Source: Gongronella butleri (Eukaryota > Mucoromycota > Mucoromycetes > Mucorales > Cunninghamellaceae). Taken from it: 64,000 nt of DNA. The notes below the pieces were generated by a model that saw nothing but the letters and a program-made list of their open reading frames with translations, ran no database searches and was not told the origin of the DNA. Positions 37,647-46,599 of the stretch are shown here, piece after piece. The DNA lies in NCBI GenBank assembly GCA_025201375.1, contig JAIWZP010000010.1, forward strand, positions 434,001-498,000. Reading direction: 5' to 3'. Within the stretch, counting starts at the first letter, position 1, and each line of letters begins with the position of its first letter. A program made the translations under genes and the position numbers.

Positions 37647-37960
37647 ATTCGATCATCATGTGTAATTCCTTGCTCATCTTTGAGGAGGATTTCTCCCCCG
37701 ATTTGTCTGACTGTGTGACGTCAAAAGCCGTCGCGTCAGCACACGGAGCTCGTTTGTTGTCAACCTTTTGTTTTTAGCAGAAGCGCTGCGCGTCCAGATC
37801 AACTCCCTGCAGCATGTTTTATCTCCTCATTGTCTGTTTGTGTGTGTGCGTGTGCGTGTGTGTCACATGAATCCTTGCCTCAGGAGCGCACAAATTGTAT
37901 TGGTTGCGAGCGACTCGTTGTACGTCATTGATGACTGGTCATCAATGGCAAACTGTTGTT
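36840..37960. repeat. Degenerate tandem array, units about 150-180 bp
   Basis: Successive units share an ordered set of blocks: 'gaccgaggaagcata', 'gagcacactgc..aatt', a T run, 'gcatc.cac.ttcagattaattta', 'cagctcatc.tggag.gatcatcaatggtaagcaa', a second T run, then 'ctcctgaatgtg.g.gtgacgtc'. Copies of the 'tcatcaatggtaagca' block lie near 37066, 37357 and 37947, with weaker ones between. An A50 homopolymer (37596-37645) interrupts the array. No open frame is maintained across units. Confidence 0.65.
37596..37645. repeat. A50 homopolymer
   Basis: Fifty consecutive adenines on the + strand, among the longest of many long A or T homopolymers in the window. It is not preceded by recognisable retroelement sequence, so a reverse-transcribed tail is possible but unsupported. 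Confidence 0.9.
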
Positions 37961-38095
37961 ATTCTTCTATTTTCTGTATGACGACACCCCTGAGTTCAAT
38001 AGCAACAGCCTCTGCCACCGAACTTTTCCCAAAATGGATCCAGCGCCAATTCATGTTTTTTTTTGCCATTCGTGCAAGCACGTGTCCGGTCTGGC
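37950..38095. repeat. Dispersed repeat R3, left copy
   Basis: About 75-80 percent identical by eye, in direct orientation, to 58055-58196. Shared blocks are 'ttttctgt.tgacgac.ccctgagttcaat', 'gcctct.c.acc.aacttt.cccaaaatgg.tcca' and 'ttttgccatt.gtgcaagcacg'. The right copy abuts repeat R2; the left copy does not. Confidence 0.65.
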
Positions 38096-38424
38096 TCTTG
38101 TTGACCTCATCAGATCCTTTTCATGCCACTGCGCCTTGCTTGGTTCCTTGTAAGAATACGACTGCTTGCTACGATATGCAATTTGTTCGTTGCACAACAT
38201 ACACACGAATCACCTAGTCCCTGGGCCGCGCGTGCAGTCTTTTTTTCCACGCATTCTTCGATGGGATCATGCTACGAAACTCGTCCAATCGTATCCTGTA
38301 TCGCCATCCTCGCGCCATAAAACAACCACGACTGGTCTGGTCCTAGTAGGGCCGTCAGGAATGGCATTTTAACGACATTCTTCTAATCTCTCAATACGAA
38401 CCATCTTGCTAAAAAAGAAAAAAA

Positions 38425-38846
38425 TTATTCTTGCACGAGCGTGTCCTCCAGTGTGCTCATGATTTCCTTATGACTGACACGAAGGTCCCCACCAGTGATG
38501 GCGTACACGGTGCCATCTTCAAATGAGGCACGGACGTATGCGGAAAAGTCAGGGTGGAGGAGGAACGAGCTGCCCATCCTCAGCTGGAGGAGCATGAGGT
38601 GGAGCAGCAGCAGCAAGTGGGTTGGGGACCTGCTGCTCAACACCTTCCATGCCATCCTCGGCAATGGCAGGTCCATTGCCGTTGAAAAAAAAAAAAAAAA
38701 GGTGCAGCAATCAGATCATTCACATCAGGCTGCACTTGGACTTGAACTTGCCCTTGCACTTGAGCCTGGGCTGGGAATTGTGCTCGGAGCGAACTTCCGA
38801 GTGGCAAATGCTTCGATGGCGTCGCGTGCTGTAGAGTGTCTTTCAT
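38425..38846 (-). pseudogene. Broken paralogue of the 42.9-kb orphan gene
   Basis: The same start context (ATGAAA), the same Gln/Val-rich spacer (QVQVQVQPDVNDLIAAPFF) and the same C-terminal block (YVRASFEDGTVYAITGGD) as the protein at 42855-43292, but spread over different frames. One shift lies shortly after the start. Another is caused by an expanded T/A tract (A16 on the + strand at 38685-38700), and a third lies before the C-terminal block. The intact relative shows how the gene once read. Loss of function is inferred from the frameshifts. Confidence 0.75.
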
Positions 38847-38869
38847 TTTTAAAAAGGAAGATGTTTTTT

Positions 38870-39096
38870 TTTTGCCTCGAAGATTGTGCCATATTTGGAT
38901 GCGAGGTGTTAACGTTGCCCCTGGGCGACGCCAAAAAAAAAAAAAAACGGGAAAAGAAGCGAGATCAAGCACATGAAAAAAAAAACGGACATGCCAATTT
39001 TTTTTTTTTTTTGGTCCGATGCGCAACAGAGTTGCTCCCTTCAATTTTTGTACTATAGCTAAATGAAGCTTTTTGTATGGAAATCAAAGGACATGT
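38870..39096. repeat. Repeat R2, left copy (inverted relative to 58.2 kb)
   Basis: Read on the + strand this matches the reverse complement of 58208-58400. It shares 'ggacatgccaattttt', 'ggtccgatgcgcaa' and 'agctaaatgaagctttttg', plus the following 'tatggaaatcaaagga' block. The inner ~110 nt are roughly 90 percent identical by eye, and the outer part is looser. Similarity stops sharply at 39096. On the minus strand R2 sits directly upstream of the broken gene at 38425-38846. Confidence 0.75.
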
Positions 39097-39326
39097 CGTC
39101 TACTAAAAGAAATATCGAATAGAGGAAGGAACTCGGCTCTTAAGTCTGAGGTTAGACATGTTGTATGAAAATTTGGAGGCAATTTACTTCGTAGAAAAAA
39201 GAAAAAATGGGAAAGAACTGGAGAGCGCAAACGAATTTTGACACACAATTGCCCCCCCCCCTTTTTTTTGTTCTTCAATTGTTTTTTTGCTCCCTGCCAC
39301 TCTTCTTTTGCGGGAAATCACGCACC

Positions 39327-39537
39327 CATCCCAATTGGGAGAGTGGGAATCGATTTTGATCGTGAATTGTCGTTTGCTTCCCCCATTTCTGGCTTTTTAA
39401 TAAAAGAACTTGCCAGACATCTCTTTACCGTATGCAAGAAAAAAAAAAAAAAAAAGACGCGGAAAGCTAGAAATGGGGGCAACCTAGCAAACTACAATTC
39501 ACGATCAACATCGATTTCCACTCTCCCAAATGGGATG
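39327..39537. repeat. Imperfect inverted repeat (hairpin) 1
   Basis: Arms 39327-39396 and 39463-39537 are imperfect reverse complements. Examples are 'gggagagtgg.aatcgat..tgatcgtgaattgt' against its complement, and 'cccccatttct.gctttt' against 'aaagctagaaatggggg'. The loop of about 66 nt includes an A17 run. It could be a foldback/MITE-like relic or a source of hairpin RNA. Confidence 0.7.
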
Positions 39538-39613
39538 GCCTCCCCAAAAAAAAAAAAAAAAAAGATAACCGGTGCCCAAGTGCGCAATTTCTCACAGTGC
39601 CCCAAGCAAAGGC

Positions 39614-39658
<45 letters not shown>

Positions 39659-39701
39659 CCCCACTGCGCAGCCAAAGAGAAGAAGAGAAGATGATCGTTT
39701 T

Positions 39702-40121
39702 TCAGTGGTATTTCTTTTGCTGCTTTTTGTCTTTATTGGATTTGGTTTTGTTCAGATCTTTTTGCAACTTTTTTTTATGCTTTTCGTATTCTTTTTGCGC
39801 CATTGCCACGTACTGCTGTCGCTGCTCCTTGCTCATTTTGGCCCACAAAGCAATGGCACGATTTTGGCTCAGGCCGCTGCATTGGACAAAATGTGCGCGT
39901 GGGGTGCGGAAGAACGGCTTTTCCTTCTTGAAATTGCGTTTGTGCTTGCGATTGCTGCCTGATGTTTCATCATCATCATCTGCATCATCATCGTCACCTT
40001 CATCATCGTCGTCATCTGTATCGTCATCGTCCTCCAAGTCCTCATTGTGTTGATAATCTTCATCATCGTGGTCATCCTCGTCCTGCTTGCGGTTTTCGCG
40101 ATCGTTGATTGCTTGTAGCAT
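39702..40121 (-). CDS. Acidic HMG-box-like protein
   Basis: 139 aa from ATG 40121. Residues about 12-50 are an almost unbroken Asp/Glu block. After a short basic patch (NRKHKRNFKKEK) comes an HMG-box-like segment: the PRAHFVQ start, ALWAKMSKEQRQQYVAMAQK (helix 2/3 pattern with W and Y at canonical spacing), and EYEKHKKKLQKDL, ending in a Lys-rich tail. The box is shorter than the usual ~70 residues, because helix 1 looks truncated. HMG boxes bend DNA, and acidic tails in HMGB proteins modulate that. The gene is intronless as read. It lies between two inverted repeats, within the cluster of chromatin-type genes. Confidence 0.65.
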   Translation of the reverse strand: MLQAINDRENRKQDEDDHDDEDYQHNEDLEDDDDTDDDDDEGDDDDADDDDETSGSNRKHKRNFKKEKPFFRTPRAHFVQCSGLSQNRAIALWAKMSKEQRQQYVAMAQKEYEKHKKKLQKDLNKTKSNKDKKQQKKYH

Positions 40122-40280
40122 GATTATTTGGTGTGGGCGATGGTAAAAAGAGAGAAAAAAAAACAGAGACAGGGAAAAAAAGCAGTCGAGAAACTGGCAC
40201 GTTGGCGCGTTTTTTTTTTTTTTTTTTAGTGCGCCCATTCACAATTGAGACAGCGGAGATCGAATATGGCTGCGGCAGGC

Positions 40281-40674
40281 GGTCCTCAATGCTGACAAGT
40301 CTCGTTGTATCGTGCATAAAAAGTTGTTTGATGAGCTCTTTTATTAGCAAAAAGAGGATAAATCATAATTTCCAGCTAGTAAAAACATCATTTTTGACAT
40401 GGATCAATGTAATACGGATTGTTTTTGACCTGTATTCAGCAGTGGCATAAAATGTCACAAGGAAAAAAGCAGCTGCAGACCTTACGACTGCCGAGATGAC
40501 GGCGGCTGTAAAAGACAGGACAAAAACAAACCGGATTACGTTGATCCATGTCAAAAATGATGCTTTTACTAGCTGAAAACTATGATTTATTCTCTTTTTG
40601 CTTAACAAATGAGCTCGTCAAACATCTTTTTGCGCAAGAAAAACAAGGACGCGACTGTCAGCATAGAAGACCGT
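40281..40674. repeat. Large inverted repeat (hairpin) 2
   Basis: Arms 40281-40433 and 40514-40674 are reverse complements at roughly 80-85 percent identity by eye, separated by about 80 nt. The core 'catcatttttgacatggatcaa' is shared without mismatch. Both arms encode nearly the same peptide outward-in on opposite strands (KKRINHNFQLVKTSFLTWIN on +, KKRINHSFQLVKASFLTWIN on -). A duplicated and inverted exon-like fragment is therefore likely. Confidence 0.8.
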
Positions 40675-41067
40675 CTGGCAAAACGCAGCCCACATCTGTT
40701 CTCCGCGATCACCCGATTGAAAAGGGCGTCCACAAAAATTCCATGTCCTTTTTTTTCAAAACCTTGGGAATTTCGGCATTCATGTTGCTTTATGCATTTT
40801 GAGGTACTCGCTTTTTATTGTCTTGGGGGAGGGGGAAGGGGGAAATGACATAAGGATGACAATTTAGTGTTCATGATTTGCGGGATTCATGGGGCACACG
40901 GCCCATTCATTCAGCTATACAAAGTATCCAATGCAAATTAGCTTTTGTGCAAGAGGCGTCTATGGAATGACTTACAAAGCGGGTCCAAGCCTAGCTTGAC
41001 AAGAGTTAAAACAGACGCAGTCAGTCTCCATCCGTTGACAAAAAAGCAATTCTGTCCTTGATTCCCT

Positions 41068-41320
41068 CTACACTGATTTGATTACCTCCTCGTCGTTCAT
41101 GTCCTTGTAGGGATGTTTGTTTCGCTGTTTCTTCTTGTCCTGCAACAAAAAGTGGACAATGAGAAATCATGTTTCCTCAAAAATCGTCTTGTTTCGATAA
41201 TACAATCATAAAGGACACATAGTCAGATTTTTTTATGGCTTCGCGTGGTGCATCCAAATTGCTGGTCTTTGATTTGCCTTTTGTTTTCTTGGTTGCCGCG
41301 CGCTTTGATTGTTTTGGCAT
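41068..41320 (-). CDS. Possible small spliced HMG/basic protein (partial model)
   Basis: From ATG 41320 a basic N-terminus (MPKQSKRAATKKTKGKSK) runs into NLDAPREAIKKSDY. This recalls the KKDPNAPKRxxSAY start of small HMG proteins such as Nhp6. A CAG acceptor at 41140-41142 leads to a coding-like exon (DKKKQRNKHPYKDMNDEE, 41139-41086). It resembles the R-x-x-hydrophobic-K-x-x-HP step of the box and is followed by a consensus-like GTAATC donor. The donor of intron 1 is uncertain (GTGTCC at about 41226), and a third exon was not secured. It may be decayed. Confidence 0.35.
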
Positions 41321-41439
41321 GTCAGAAGAATAAGGAAGAGAAGAAAAAAAAAAAGGAAAAGGAGGACGCGCGCTGTCCCTTTTCAAGGCGATGCCCTCCA
41401 AAAAAATGGCGGCGATCCAAATGCTCCAATCGTGTTTTC

Positions 41440-42440
41440 CCAGTCTACTTTAGTCATGCGCATAATGGAGCTTCCCAATCGAATCACAATCAAATTAGGG
41501 AGTGGTGGGCTTTCATTGACCAAAGACACAGACGTCACCTTTTGGCTCGGCAGCCTTCTTTCTTTTTTTTTTTCTCCCCATCACAATGACACGCCCTCGA
41601 CGCAATCGTCTCACCCGCACCGGAGTTCGTCTTCCAGGAGACTCTGAAGCTACCCAGCAAGCGACGCAGCAGCACTCTCCCGAGGTCGCTTCCGCGATGA
41701 CGCCTTTTCAGCAGTCCCCTGCACGACCTCGTCCAGCTGCGGCTCAACAGCATGATACAATTGGCCAATTCAGCTCCCCAGACGATTCAATGACCAGAAT
41801 CCACATTTGATCTATACTGCACGCATCAAAAATAGCAAGATCCAAAAGTTACCATTGGCGACCTGCGACGAGAATGGCTTGGAATGGCGCAACCCGCACG
41901 TGAGGAGTAGATTCAACGATCTCTCGAGACAAATTAACGTTACGAGCAGAGTCTCAGTGATTATCATCAACAAGCCCAATGAGCCATTGCGATGCACCAT
42001 TGTTTTAAATAAAAATGGGACAAAAATTCTCATGTGCATACGGGGAAAGCCTTTTTGACAGCGTCAATGGTGAAACGGCAGTGAATGTGTAAGTGAGAGC
42101 TCTCTTTCTCTGTTTTTGCCGTGTTTTGTCAAGTTGAGAAAGTGTGTTTTACACGAGAGGGACCAGTTCCATGGAGCAGGGCTGTGTCCAGACACCCTTT
42201 TCCAAGGACACCCTCGACAAAATCACCGCTTGCATCATTACAGCCATCATCCTCGATCTCTACCCCACTGTCCGCATGCTTTCTGCCTTTTCTTTTTTTT
42301 TTTTTTTGGCATCGTCCCACCAAGTTCTAGCCAAAAGAGCCTGCAATAAAAAGGGGTGGAGACGCCAATGTTTGGGGCACCGCGTCGTCAATGCAAAATC
42401 AGCCCCTAGATTCCGCGGGGCCCAGCGTGCCAAAAGTTAA
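41440..42440. repeat. Segmental duplication, left copy (with 50410-51470)
   Basis: About 1 kb that aligns by eye along its whole length with 50410-51470 in direct orientation. It starts with shared 'catgcgcat.atgg' upstream DNA and runs through the HMG gene (intact only at right), the following small frame and the 'gaggcaccgcgtcatccatgcaa' block. The left copy is the more decayed. Confidence 0.8.
41586..41970 (+). pseudogene. Broken copy of the 50.5-kb HMG-box gene
   Basis: Begins MTRPRRNRLTRTGVRLPGDS, parallel to MTRRRRNRVTRTGARLPGEP of the intact gene. A deletion removes part of the Arg/Gln-rich region. The frame then shifts just before the box and ends at a TGA (41808-41810). Remnants of the box (atctctcgagacaaa...) follow out of frame. 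Confidence 0.8.
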
Positions 42441-42854
42441 AAAGCGCGTGCGCGACACCATCATGCCATCCTGTCGTATACCACGCGCTGCCACCTCCAC
42501 GGACACAAGTGCGTTCGCGAGTCGGTCCGCCAAGAATGACATTCCGCTAATATTCTTTCCCACCAAGTCTCTCAGAACGAAACACGCTGCATCAGCCCAT
42601 CCAAATCCGTAGCCCCATTGCACGGCCACCTCCAGCCAGTCTTCCGTGCACGCACAAGTGTATGATAACAGGTTCTGCATTTTGCTCGCTCAATTCCGAG
42701 TCTATTTGCTTCCCGTCTTTTTTTTCGCCCAAACGCAGAAAACAGAAAATTTGTGGCTAAGAACAATTTAATTCATGTATCAGAGAATAAGAAAAAAAAA
42801 GGCTTTTTCGGCGATACTTGGTGGTGTGGGTGCTCGCAGGCAGCATAAATCTTG

Positions 42855-43292
42855 TTAAACACCTCTTTTATCATATTCATCAAGACTGTAGAAAGTGTCC
42901 TCCAGTGTGGTCATGATTTCCTCATAGCTGATACGGTGGTCTCCGCCCGTGATGGCGTACACAGTGCCGTCTTCGAATGAGGCTCGAACATAGGCGGCAA
43001 ATTCAGGGTCGGGAGGAGGAACGGCATGGCCATCATGATCTGCTGGAGGAGCAAGAGGATCAGCAGCAGCAGCAAGAGGGCGATCTGTCTGCTGCTCAAT
43101 ACCCTCCATCCCCTCATCGGCAAGGGTCGGTCGATTGCCGTTAAAAAAAGGAGCAGAAATAAGCCCATTTACGTCGGGCTGCGCTTGTACTTGATCCTGC
43201 ACTTGGGGCTGCTGTGCTTGGAGCGCGGCTCGAAATCGCTTTCTAGCGGCAAATACTTCGATGACTTCTTTCGCTGTTGTGCGTCGTTTCAT
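42855..43292 (-). CDS. Orphan 145-aa protein, acidic C-terminus
   Basis: Intronless, from ATG 43292. A basic N-terminus (MKRRTTAKEVIEVFAARKRF) is followed by a Gln-rich spacer, an Ala/Pro-rich middle with repeated AAADPLAPPAD, and a well-conserved C-terminal block (EFAAYVRASFEDGTVYAITG, then RISYEEIMTTLEDTFYSLDE). The broken paralogue at 38.4 kb preserves the same block best, so that is where constraint lies. The C-terminal helix pattern faintly recalls the last helix of histone H4, but this is too weak to call. No function is assigned. It sits in the chromatin-gene cluster with a basic/acidic layout like its neighbours. Confidence 0.6.
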   Translation of the reverse strand: MKRRTTAKEVIEVFAARKRFRAALQAQQPQVQDQVQAQPDVNGLISAPFFNGNRPTLADEGMEGIEQQTDRPLAAAADPLAPPADHDGHAVPPPDPEFAAYVRASFEDGTVYAITGGDHRISYEEIMTTLEDTFYSLDEYDKRGV

Positions 43293-43991
43293 GTTGGAAA
43301 AAAAAAAAAAGATGACGAGAAAAGAAAAGACAAAAAAAAAAAAAAAAAAAAAAGGCCAGTCCATCTTTTATACCTGTTTCTGCGTGCGCACGCTGCGTTT
43401 TAGAGGATGGATCAACTTGACAACATTCTTTTTAATTAGCCAAGTGACACATTGGCAATGCGCTGCGGCCCGCCGGAAGTCAGTGTTTACAACCACAATG
43501 AATAGTGTGTCAATAAACAAAACAAAAAAATCGATGGCACTTTTTTTTTTTACTTTGTCATTGCCCTTTTGCTGTCAAATTTCACGCAGAGTCGGCTGTT
43601 CATGACGTGTATCCTATTTTCATTGACGTTTAATATGAATTGAGGCCGTGTCGACACACTCGCGCAAACATGATGGTAAAGAGCAGACAATTTCCGCCAG
43701 GTCATTGACCGCAGACTTTTCAGAGGACGGCCTGAGCAAATGCGGTGATTAAAATCCCAAAACAGTAAGGGGCGTGTGCAGGAATCCCTCCATTTGTCGC
43801 CTTGCGACTCGCAGTTGGGGGCTGGATGGACAAGGAGTCCAGCTTTGCATCCCTTTGCCACCAGCATTCGCACGACGCCTGTACCAACCATGCCAATTGA
43901 CCATTTACACTCGGAGAGCGCTGAATTGTCACTTGTCATATTCTAATAATATGTGAAGCGGGAGAAAATGACAATTGGGTCTCGCGCGTTG

Positions 43992-44026
<35 letters not shown>

Positions 44027-44164
44027 CGCCAGATGCACTGACTCCTTTTTTTCTTTTGGACGCTGATCATATATTTCATTGTTTCGTGGTGGATGCTCAA
44101 TATTGTAAAAATTTTCTTTTTATTTGACTTTTTTTTTCTTTGACTTTTTTTTTTTTCTTTGACC

Positions 44165-45136
44165 ATGGATCCCGTACCGATTCCACAACATCTGGTGCAA
44201 TTTCCTGAAGATGGACGACCTGTACACGCCCTTTTAGCCGACTTGACAAGCGCCGTGCAAAGTGGCGATGTAACAGCAGACATAAACATCCGTGCGCGTA
44301 CCATAGTCGAAAACATGATAGTCACGCCAAACCAGAATTGCTTCGTTGCTGATCACTTTGATGCCATCGCTTACGTCAATCCCGACGACCCCGACGATGC
44401 CCTCAATCTCACGAGAACGGTCCTCGCGAGAGCCACGTACTTGACAGAATGCTTCGGTGTCTGCAACAGATGCTATCAAATGAGCAACCCACAATTGACG
44501 AATGCGGAGAATCCAAATCATCAGATCCCTGACAACCCACTTGATGTCGACGATCCTCTCCATGCTCGATTTGGCCCTCGAGGCCTCGTCTATTGCCGCA
44601 CTGTTCCCCACTCGAAGGGTATTTTGAGCTTTATCAACTTGGACAACGTCGAAGAGCAGTTGTGCTACGATTGCCGGGTTTTCGACAGGCTCCGTTTGTA
44701 CCCCCCCGGTCCTGAGAATGCAGAGGAAGCCCAGCTAGCAGAACGTCCCAGGCCTCTCGGGCTTCCAAGCACGCGTTACATGTCCATCAATCAAATCAAG
44801 AAAAAATTGGCATATTCCGTTACTGCTGCTGACAAGGACCTCCTTTGGGAACTTTTCATGAATGGGCCCGATGAACCCGAGAGAGAACATCCTAGATGGC
44901 TGATTGGTCTTTTTCCACCCGTGTCAAATGTCGGGGCCACTTTGGAAAACTACCAAACGAGGGTGTGTCGTCGATTTGCGAAAAACAAGGCTCTTGCGTT
45001 TCACGGTGGATATGCTGGGATTCGATCTGCCCTCGCTCGACGCAAGATGAGTCGTGCTGCAGTTATTGAAAAGACTCGTAGCCACATTCAGATGGTTTTT
45101 GATAACTTGGTGAATGAAAGAAATGAAACACTCTAA
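44165..45136 (+). CDS. Orphan 323-aa protein with two Cys clusters
   Basis: Uninterrupted frame, ATG 44165 (gaccATGGat context). Around residue 100-110 it has C-x3-C-x2-C (CFGVCNRC). A lone cysteine lies in LVYCRTV, and C-x2-C occurs in EEQLCYDCRVFDRL. This is the layout of a treble-clef or zinc-ribbon type metal site. The C-terminal third is basic (ENYQTRVCRRFAKNKA, SALARRKMSRAAVIEKTRS) and probably helical. No family was recognised. A T-rich leader lies immediately upstream, and only 250 nt separate its stop from the H2B-like gene on the same strand. A nucleic-acid-binding role is inferred from composition only. Confidence 0.7.
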   Translation: MDPVPIPQHLVQFPEDGRPVHALLADLTSAVQSGDVTADINIRARTIVENMIVTPNQNCFVADHFDAIAYVNPDDPDDALNLTRTVLARATYLTECFGVCNRCYQMSNPQLTNAENPNHQIPDNPLDVDDPLHARFGPRGLVYCRTVPHSKGILSFINLDNVEEQLCYDCRVFDRLRLYPPGPENAEEAQLAERPRPLGLPSTRYMSINQIKKKLAYSVTAADKDLLWELFMNGPDEPEREHPRWLIGLFPPVSNVGATLENYQTRVCRRFAKNKALAFHGGYAGIRSALARRKMSRAAVIEKTRSHIQMVFDNLVNERNETL

Positions 45137-45386
45137 GTACACGCAAAAATAAATGATGGCATTGTAGCATTTTCAAATTGTTTTATAAGTGGCTGTAGGA
45201 ATTTGGCACTTTGGGGTTCAATCCGTTGTGTTGCGAGGGGTCCAAATAGCGTTCTGCGCTTTCATTGTGCTTGAGCAAGGAAAAGCAGCACACCATAAAT
45301 GGAATCCGATGATCATAGGAATTGGCATAAAAGTGACAGAGCATTTTTTTTTGTCTTTCATTCTTTTCCCTGTATTGATCAACGCT

Positions 45387-45979
45387 ATGCATCAACCCCA
45401 GCAGCTGTTCGACAATATCAGCAATCCCAACTTCGATATTTTTGATTTTTGTTTGAATCGCATGTCGTCTCTGTCGTTGCAGAGATTTGACAGAGCCATT
45501 GCGCGCATTCTGCTTGAAGACATCAATGACCCGCAGGTGTGGCGGATGACTAGCACTGTAAAAGAGCTATTCGATGTCATCCTGCATGTTATGTTGTATC
45601 GCTTTGGGGAGAGGGCTCGCGAAATAGCCGGTGATGAGTCGCTGGAAGGTATGGTTGACATTGCGCTTTTGACTTTGTACTGATTTTTTTTTTTGCAGTG
45701 CGACATGTACAACAGGCTGTGGATCAATTGATTTCTAACCTGCAATGGCGTGCACAGGCGCAAGACTTCATTCTCGTTGGTTTGATGGAGATGGACACGA
45801 CGATTCCATATGACCAAGAATTGATCGATAACCTGGAAGAAGAAATGTACCTCACTGATGACGACAATGAAGACGATGATGATGAAATGGTTGATAGCGA
45901 CGAAGACATGCTCTCTGCTGACGATGACGGAGATGAGACGGATGCTGACGACATGGATGATGACGATGAAGACAATTAG
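45387..45979 (+). CDS. Divergent H2B/NF-YB-type histone-fold protein with acidic tail
   Basis: Two exons (45387-45648, 45699-45979) encode 180 aa. Residues about 30-100 match the histone-fold helix pattern of H2B. Helix 1 is RFDRAIARILLEDIND, the long helix 2 is MTSTVKELFDVILHVMLYRF continuing GERAREIAGD, and helix 3 is VRHVQQAVDQLIS (H2B: SREIQTAVRLLLP). The correct helix 3 appears only after removing a 50-nt intron (GTATGG...TTTGCAG), which supports the model. Residues 125-180 are overwhelmingly Asp/Glu, unlike canonical H2B, which has a basic tail. This looks like a variant histone, an NF-YB-like subunit or a self-chaperoned histone. A separate H2A-type protein is encoded 4 kb away. Confidence 0.7.
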
Positions 45980-46157
45980 CAGCAGCAAACAAATTTGTGT
46001 TACTTGATAAAATAGTGAATAAAAAAAAAATACAGAAACGGCAAAAAAAAAAAAAAAAAGAAAAAAATACTGACAGAGAGACGTGGATGAGCGACTGACA
46101 AGAAAAAAAGAGAGACAGAGAAAGGGAGGCAGAGATACAGTAAAAAAAAAAAAAAAA

Positions 46158-46500
46158 ATGCTCGCTGACGAGCAATGAGCGATTTAAGGCTAAAATTAAA
46201 AAGTCAAATTGCACATCCGAAACGCGTTTTGGTGCTGCGCCGACGCGTCCGTCAGAAAGCCGTGCTCGAGCTGCATGTATTTGATGCGAATGAGATGCGC
46301 AAACAACGACATGTGTGTGAAATACGACGCGCTGCGATTTGCCCCAAATCCTACCAAATTTTCCCAGCCAAATCAACTATGCTAGAAAGCAAAATTTCCA
46401 TTGATCGCCAATAGCCATGCACGCTTCAGGTCGCGCTTTTTCTGGTGATCCGTGTTTCAATGTGTTGCGGCCAATTTTCGTCGACGTAGCCTCTGTATCT
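46158..46500. repeat. Dispersed repeat R4, left copy
   Basis: Matches 59220-59530 by eye in the same orientation. Shared blocks are 'gacgagcaat', 'gc.ccgacgcgtcc.t', 'atcg.caatagccatgcacgc', and 'ctttttctggtgatccgtgtttca' followed by 'gaccaattt.cgtcgac'. No coding capacity was recognised. Confidence 0.6.
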
Positions 46501-46599
46501 TTATTTTCAAATTCAAAGTGTAGAAATTCTCATTCTATGTATCAAGGAGAGCAACTGGATGCGGATGCAGTCAATGCATGGCTGCGCCTACGGAAACCA

